Shown piece by piece: positions 58,780-64,000 of a DNA stretch of 64,000 nucleotides. Origin of the DNA: Gnetum montanum (lineage: Eukaryota > Streptophyta > Gnetopsida > Gnetales > Gnetaceae); assembly GCA_015680685.1 (NCBI GenBank), contig MNCI01006555.1:874215-938214 (forward strand), read 5' to 3'. The notes beneath the pieces were generated by a model. It did not search any database. It was not told the origin of the DNA and saw only the letters and a program-made list of their open reading frames with translations. A program made the position numbers and the translations under genes. Within the stretch, counting starts at the first letter, position 1, and each line of letters opens with the position of its first letter.

Positions 58780-60032
58780 TACTCAAAAAACACCATAGGA
58801 GCTAGACTTTAGGAAGAAACAACAGTTTCTTCACAGAGCCAAGTACTTCATGGAGATCAATGGAAAAATTTACAAAGTGTGTCCTGATGGCTTGGTTCGA
58901 TGGTGCGTGCCTGAGGTAGACCAACTGAGAGTTCTCCAAGATGCTCATGCAGGCCCTTGTGAGGGTCACTATGTAGGGAGATGGATGACTATTAAGATCT
59001 TTCTTGCAGGATATTACTGGCCAACATTATTTCTAGATTCCTATCAATTTGTCCAATCTTGTGAGTGCTGTCAACATGATGGGGGAATGACTGCTAAAAT
59101 GGAGGGTCCATAACAATGGATTCAACTGTTAGAACCCTTTGACATATGGGGAATATACTTTATGGGGCCCATTACACCAATGTCAAATGGAAAAGCTTAC
59201 ATTGTAGTTCTCGTAGACTATTTAACAAAATGGGATGAAGCAGCTACTGTTAAAGATCGTACATTATCTACAGCTGCATGATTTGTGTAACAACAAATCA
59301 TAAATAGGTTTGGTGTGCCACGTGCAATTATTTTGGATAATGGAACACACTTCACAGGTGCAACTTTTTGAAAGTTAATGCAATGCTTAGGGTTGAACAT
59401 AAATTGACTGCACCTTATCACCCCCAAGCTAATAGACAAGCTAAGGTTACCAACAGGGAGGTCACTAAAATATTGACTAGGATAGTTAGCAAGTATAGGT
59501 GAGATTGGAGCACTAAATTGAATGATGCTCTTTGGGCATACCACTCCACCTGGAAACTCCCTATAGGCTACTCTCCCTATGAGTTAGTGTACGGAAAGCT
59601 TCCAATGCTTCCGATTCAAACCAAGCTCTGTATACTATCAACGGCTTGTGATCTCCACCTCAATCTTGATCTAGCACAAAAACAAAGGTTGGCAACTTTA
59701 AATGTGCTAGACGAAAACTGATTAGCTACCCTATCATCAAATGAGCTGCACAAGGCATATAACAAGCAATGTCATGACTTGAAGATTTGAAAGGTTAAGT
59801 ATCAACCATGAGATAAGGTTCTCTACTAGAACCCCACACATGTGCCACAACGCACAACATTTTAAACATTGTGGGAAGGACCTTACATTATTCATGCAAC
59901 CTTTCCTTCAGGGGCCATGACCATATACAAACCTAAGAGCCTTGATAAGAGATTGTTAGGCAATGTGCAATAGACCAAACCATTCCATGAATTTAGAATA
60001 GTCAGTGCACATAATACCTCTGAGAAGGGATG
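58780..60032 (+). pseudogene. INT: Integrase of Athila-type element, active site lost
   Basis: HHCC region: DAHAGPCEGHY and SCECCQ. In the core, WGIYFMGP has Tyr (TAC, 59,156-59,158) for the first catalytic Asp; AIILDNGTHF keeps the second Asp; the Glu position is Lys (AAG, 59,443-59,445) in QAKVTNREV. There is a frameshift near 59,375. The C-terminal part has LWEGPYIIHATFPSGAMTI. With two of three catalytic residues changed, this copy could not integrate DNA. Confidence 0.9.
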
Positions 60033-60070
60033 ACCCTTCTCACTATTTCGGATCTCCTCATTCCAAATCA

Positions 60071-60084
60071 GTCATGGGGGAGAT
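60071..60084 (+). other. Conserved post-pol polypurine tract
   Basis: GTCATGGGGGAGAT, the same as at 18,268-18,281. The spacer that follows (to about 60,440) is T-rich like its counterparts, then homology stops. Confidence 0.5.
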
Positions 60085-60594
60085 GACCACCTCTGCTAAG
60101 AATTTGAGGCCCTCAGTTCTTTTTAAGTTTTCGTTTTAGACATTTTTGTTTTACAAATTTCTTTAATTTTTCTTATTTTTGTTTGGTAACATCATTTATA
60201 CTTTCTTATTTCTTTGTGTGAATATTTGTTTTTTTTTTGTCTTTGTTTGTTGTTTTTGTTTTGTTAGATTTGTCACCTAATAAGTGCTCTTGATGGTGGT
60301 ATGAACTATATTTTGATGGAGGATAAAGGTGAAGTCTAATATATACTCATTAGGATCAATATATACCACTCGAACTTATTGAGGGACTAGTGGATCAATG
60401 TCATGTGTATTACACCACTGACTGTTTCCTGTTTCAGACCTAGGCCATGAGGCACTTTCATATGAAAAAGGAGACATACTTGTCTATTTAGTGTGCAATG
60501 TACTCTTGTTTATTATTTTCTCAACCAACCCTAAGGGTTCATTCCAATGATGTGAATGATTTCCTATGTTCTAGTTAGTGCACAAACAACTAAG

Positions 60595-60612
60595 TCCCTA
60601 GCAATGGTGCCA
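60595..60612 (-). other. Primer-binding site, tRNA-Asp type, inverted
   Basis: - strand TGGCACCATTGCTAGGGA, 14 of 18 matches to the tRNA-Asp complement; the differences are G>A or C>T. Confidence 0.82.
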
Positions 60613-60613
60613 A

Positions 60614-61498
60614 TGATGAGCGGCGAGGTACCCCTACGCTCAACCATATGAATACGAGCATTTCACACACGATCTGGTCGAATTCCAAGGACTAAGTGCT
60701 TATGCGCCCTTATGGAACAAGGATAGGTTGGTTGATCATTGTCTTCCCAAGCTTAATTGTATGTCATGATTGTATGGTTAAGTAAGCTTGAGGCATATGA
60801 TTTTTATAGCTTTTATGTTTTTATGTCCTATGCTAGTAGGGAAGGAGAGAGGTAACTAAGTGACTAATTTAACTTAACTACTCATTAACTAAGTTCTAAC
60901 TAATCCTAACACCAGCATCCGTTCCCACTTTCCATACACATCCTGAACCAGTGCAACACTGCTGGGATTACCAAACGCTAATCATTACTAGGTTACCAAG
61001 CATTACACGCATGCTGGAAGTGGTCATGCTTGTGTAATTTAATGATTTGCTTAATTGATCAAGATGAAGTACTATGCTAATAAAATAAATGTAAAGTGCA
61101 TAAAATAAAATAAATGCATAAGAAAATAAAATAAAAGAAATGCATAAGAAAAAGAATCTCAAGTGCTGCAAGGATGAATCAAAGAGCTCGTCTTTATTGC
61201 CAACACAATGGTGTGTTCAGCTACATCAATGCTTGAATAAAGATCTGTCCACACTTCAACCTCCTGCTGCGGGCACTTGGAAAATACTCTAACTTTAAAA
61301 TAGACTACAAGAGTTTCACTACTTGATTGCTAAAAGATGTCCCTCCAATTGTGCGCATGGGCACTGTATTTATAATTGCTAGAGTAACCTCTCTAATAAT
61401 TACAATAACTGCTAGAGTAACCATTCTAATAATTAGAATAACTGCTAGAGTAACCACTCTAATAATTAGAGTAACTGCTAGAGTAACCACTCTTATCA
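60614..61498 (-). repeat. Inverted LTR (885 bp)
   Basis: - strand TGATAAGAGTGG to GCTCATCA. TATAAATA on the - strand at 61,367-61,374. Its upstream block is a 33-bp minisatellite instead of the GATATC-type dyads. The body aligns with the LTR at 52,900-53,720 in inverted order. Confidence 0.86.
61375..61493 (-). repeat. 33-bp minisatellite in LTR promoter region, 3.6 copies
   Basis: Units at 61,375-61,407, 61,408-61,440, 61,441-61,473 and a partial one from 61,474. Each contains the dyads GAGTAACCACTC and ACTCTAATAATTAGAGT (perfect 17-bp palindrome in the third unit). Because 33 is a multiple of three, both strands stay open, producing spurious ORFs. Confidence 0.92.
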
Positions 61499-62334
61499 AA
61501 GATAAAAAGAAATATTAGTTATGAGATTAATTATGATTATAGACTTAATAATTAAATCATCTATGTAATTGCTAATGATTTTAAATATCATGTCACTAAC
61601 TATGAAGGTCATAGCTTGTTGATATATTACTCTAGCATTTATAAGTCCAAAATACATCTTTAGATAACAAAAGATTCCTCATGAAGTTATGAAAGTTATG
61701 AAGCATTAATGTTTGAGGTTAATTTAAATTTAATTATAGTAAAAAAAAAACCATCCATAAAACTAAGTAAAGAATGACCTACTATTGTGTCTATAAGTTG
61801 ATCAATGTTGGGTAATGAAAAATCATCTTTCAATGTTCCTTTGTTGAGATTATGAAAATTAATGCATATTGTAATATTTTTATTTTTTTAGAAATGACTC
61901 CCCATGTTGGATACCCATTCAAAGTAATCTATAGGATGTAAAAATTCTATGTTGTAGAGTTTGGTAATCTCATCTTTGATGGCTAAGTCCAGGCCAAGCA
62001 TGATTTTTTGATCTTTCTATTTGTTTGATTTGGAATCCTCCTGAAGTATGATGTTATATTGAACAAGAACAGGATCCAAGCCTAGCATGTCATCATATCT
62101 TCAAGAAAAAATGATAGGATTTTTTCTAATTATTTTTAGGATGGATTATTTAATTTCATTAAGAAAGTTTACCCCTAATTGTGAGGTCTTTTCCTCATCT
62201 TGGGAATTTATTATAGCAAGCTCTAGCAAGGGATCATTAGTTAGTATAGATTCATGATCTAAGAAGGGGAGGTTAGCTTGAGAAATTAAATATTTTTGAG
62301 TAATATCAACTATAGAGATGATGGAATCTAACAA
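61499..62334 (-). pseudogene. RT: Tat-type RT remnant
   Basis: On the - strand: GLDPVLVQYNIIL, LDLAIKDEITKLYNIEFLHP, IDYFEWVSNMGSHF, then DFSLPNIDQLIDTIVGHSLL and SFMDGF, then GLINARVIYQQAM and NYIDDLIIKS (YIDD at 61,556-61,567). These follow the Tat RT at 8.8-9.5 kb segment by segment. It stops just after YIDD at the inverted LTR, so that element was inserted here. Frames are broken many times. Confidence 0.8.
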
Positions 62335-62617
62335 ATCAAATGGAGAAAAATCAGTTAAGTCCTCATTGGGAGAATGAGTGACTCAGATATGGAACCCATT
62401 CAAGATGAGTAATTCATGTAGTTGATGAAGTAGAATAAGATTCATGACTTGCAAATCATAAGAGAGAAACATTAGTTACATAGGAAAGAGATTTAAATTT
62501 AAGAAGTTAGAAGAATTTACTTGCAAAAAGATCCAAGTAAAGGAAAAAAGCCATTAGGAAATTTCTTCATATTTTAGGAGGAGAACTTCGGAAATTTTTT
62601 AAATTATGAGAAAGATA

Positions 62618-63003
62618 AAGTTAAAAAATTTTCTATGGAAATGTAGAGAGGACAAGAGAATTTTCTAGTCTAGGAAGAAAGATCTTGAAAGAATCTTCTA
62701 TATCACATAGGAATAAGGAGAGTTAAAAAATTTTATAATATGTGTAAGGAGTTAGAAATATTTTAAATTCATGTGCTATAAGAATGTGAGAAAATTTTTC
62801 TAAGTTTAGACAGGAAGGAGTTAGAAAAATATTTCACATTACATAAGAAAAGAGAGAAAGTTAGATAATTTCACTAAGTATCAAGGGTGTGCAAAATTTT
62901 GGGGCAAAGACACTAGTTATCGAAAGAAAGTTAAAAGTTTTGGTGAAGATATAAAAGCTATATAAATTATCGAAGTGCTATAAGAAAGTTAGAAAATTTT
63001 CCT
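62618..63003 (-). repeat. Periodic AGTTAGAAAATTTTC repeat, about ten copies
   Basis: Cores near 62,618, 62,650, 62,721, 62,750, 62,786, 62,819, 62,859, 62,929 and 62,988, plus a weaker one near 62,890. Steps are mostly 29-40 bp, with some of 59-71. It lies upstream of the - strand RT, the same relative place as the 8.06-8.49 kb array in the other Tat element. Confidence 0.7.
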
Positions 63004-64000
63004 TATTTCAGATTTTAAGTGCTTATGCTTGTGCAAAGATGTGTGATGTGCATCTAAGGTGCATGCAAGTAAGGCCAAGTGAGTTCCAAGGTAATTACTA
63101 GTATGTCTAGTGTTTACGCCCTAGAGATCAATGTAGCTTTTGTTCTATTTTAAGTGTTTTTTTCCTAAAAAAAGAAAAGTAAAAAAAGGTAAAACTAAAA
63201 AAAATGTTTATGAGAGGATAGGTGGTATAAATTAGAAAAAAAAGAGGGAGATACCCATTTTGGATTTTTACAATTGAGATTTTAGAGCTTTGGAGTTAAA
63301 GTAAAGGATTTTATGTTCATTTTGTATTTGCCAATGCATGATGTAATGATACCATAAAGAGGGAGGAGTCAACATGGAAGACATGCAAGGAGGCTAGTGA
63401 AACCCACCAGTAACGAAATAAGTAGAAGGTAAAGGTCATTAGGGAGGTGTCCAACCATGTGCCAACTTCACCCAAGTGAGTCTTAGACTCCAAACTTGTA
63501 AATATTTTATTTATCTATTTATTTATTTATTAGTATTGAAGTGGGAAGAGGAGGCAAAGAAATATTATCTACCATCATCAATAGTACCCACAATAGCTGT
63601 GGCATGATACCACACTGGCTACTCCAGCCGCATCATGTGGTGGAGCTAGTCGTCATGCCTATGATACACCACTATGGTGTAAAGGAAGACATGACCTACA
63701 AAAGAGATAGGAAGAAGAATGTTAAGAGAAGGGTGAAGTTGAAGAGGATTTGAGATAAGAGAGGCAATGAAAAAAGTATTGGTTTGTTCCCATGGAGGGA
63801 AAATCTGCACTTGGAAATGACATATTGTTCTTTGCCTTGGTCAACTATGGTTGTCCACGATGCCTTTGGGGCCAAAATGGCTAGTTTAAAATGGCTAGTT
63901 TTAGGGTTGTGAATTTTCACCATTTTGATGAGAATTTTATTTTCTTTTGGAAATTAAGGGGTAGAAGAGGCTAGGCTTATGGCTACAACTCAATGACATG
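63004..64000. other. Unassigned end of window
   Basis: Probably more of the - strand Tat-type element. The open stretch 63,541-63,753 has no recognised domain. A short tandem AAAATGGCTAGTTT lies near 63,875-63,900. Confidence 0.4.

Larger units (their letters stand above)
52900..60440 (+). mobile_element. Athila-type element with full pol, no 3' LTR
   Basis: 5' LTR, tRNA-Asp-type primer site, gag, protease (DSG), RT (FMDD), RNase H, integrase and post-pol tract in + orientation. It lacks the 3' ORF, polypurine tract and 3' LTR and is joined near 60,440-60,530 to the inverted 5' end of a related element. The upstream flank (ATTAC before 52,900) is not repeated after 61,498, so the pair is not one insertion. 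Confidence 0.85.
60450..61498 (-). mobile_element. Inverted 5' end of an Athila-type element (leader, primer site, LTR)
   Basis: Read on the - strand: LTR (61,498 to 60,614), primer site, then a leader (GACTTAGTTGTTTGTGCAC, and AACATAGGAAATCATTCA) nearly the same as that after 53,739. It meets the tail of the + element at about 60,440-60,530. No gag beyond its first bases is present. Confidence 0.85.

Noticed and set aside
52900-61498. Single transposon with long terminal inverted repeats
   Set aside because: Both arms are LTRs with primer sites facing inward, only one body is present, flanks differ and no target duplication is seen; a rearranged pair fits better.
61305-61518. Two overlapping repetitive ORFs on opposite strands
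   Set aside because: Both are by-products of the 33-bp minisatellite, whose period is a multiple of three.

Overview
The window is plant nuclear repeat DNA made almost wholly of nested, decayed retrotransposons. The evidence is two Ty3/gypsy lineages known from plant genomes (Tat and Athila), primer-binding sites matching plant tRNA-Asp, a plant-type LINE, many in-frame stops of the CAG>TAG and CGA>TGA kind expected from deamination of methylated cytosine, and an assembly gap of Ns. I see no intact host gene. A large-genome vascular plant is likely; the species cannot be read from this sequence.

Left block, 1-15,163: the 3' part of a very large Tat-lineage element in + orientation: gag, protease, a 5.9-kb interval, RT, RNase H, a second (archaeal-type) RNase H, integrase, tandem repeats, then a long LTR. 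The protease-RT interval carries a multi-exon gene remnant on the opposite strand, with its own TATA-like site and GT/AG junctions and an FCP1/NIF-like phosphatase exon. Related short repeats built on TAAACTAGCA lie at both ends of this interval and again after integrase. This element interrupts the pol of an older Athila-type element whose remainder runs 15,164-25,142: RT, integrase, spacer, a 3' ORF of the putative plant transposon protein type, and a 3' LTR. That ORF is itself broken by a 1.09-kb insertion.

Centre, 25,143-36,720: a decayed LINE on the - strand (RT at 25.1-26.9 kb, endonuclease end at 36.4-36.7 kb) is split by a complete 9.43-kb Athila-type element at 26,944-36,372. That element has two LTRs, a 5-bp target duplication with one mismatch, gag and the 3' ORF, but no recognisable RT or integrase, so it looks non-autonomous. 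The LINE is cut at its other end by the Athila element to its left.

Right half: 36.7-42.3 kb is AT-rich and unassigned. A third Athila-type copy (LTR, primer site and gag only) lies at 42,282-45,385. It abuts a - strand Ty3-type gag remnant with an initiator-Met-type primer site. 46.7-52.9 kb is mostly unassigned but includes a - strand gene-like series of open segments each ending at GAG/GTAT. A fourth Athila-type copy runs from 52,900 to about 60,440 (LTR, primer site, gag, protease, RT, RNase H, integrase). It has no 3' LTR and is joined tail-on to an inverted 5' end (leader, primer site, LTR) of a related element at about 60,450-61,498. That inverted LTR sits in a - strand Tat-type RT remnant, 61,499-62,334, which is followed by another short periodic repeat.

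Two features recur across the Athila-type copies. First, each LTR carries a different palindrome-rich block just upstream of its promoter region, where most copies have TATAAATA. In two elements a similar block, with a TATA-like site, recurs between pol and the 3' ORF. Second, a second polypurine tract (GTCATGGGKGAGAT) is conserved just after pol. Together they suggest a separately promoted 3' ORF and an internal plus-strand priming site. Both ideas are inference.
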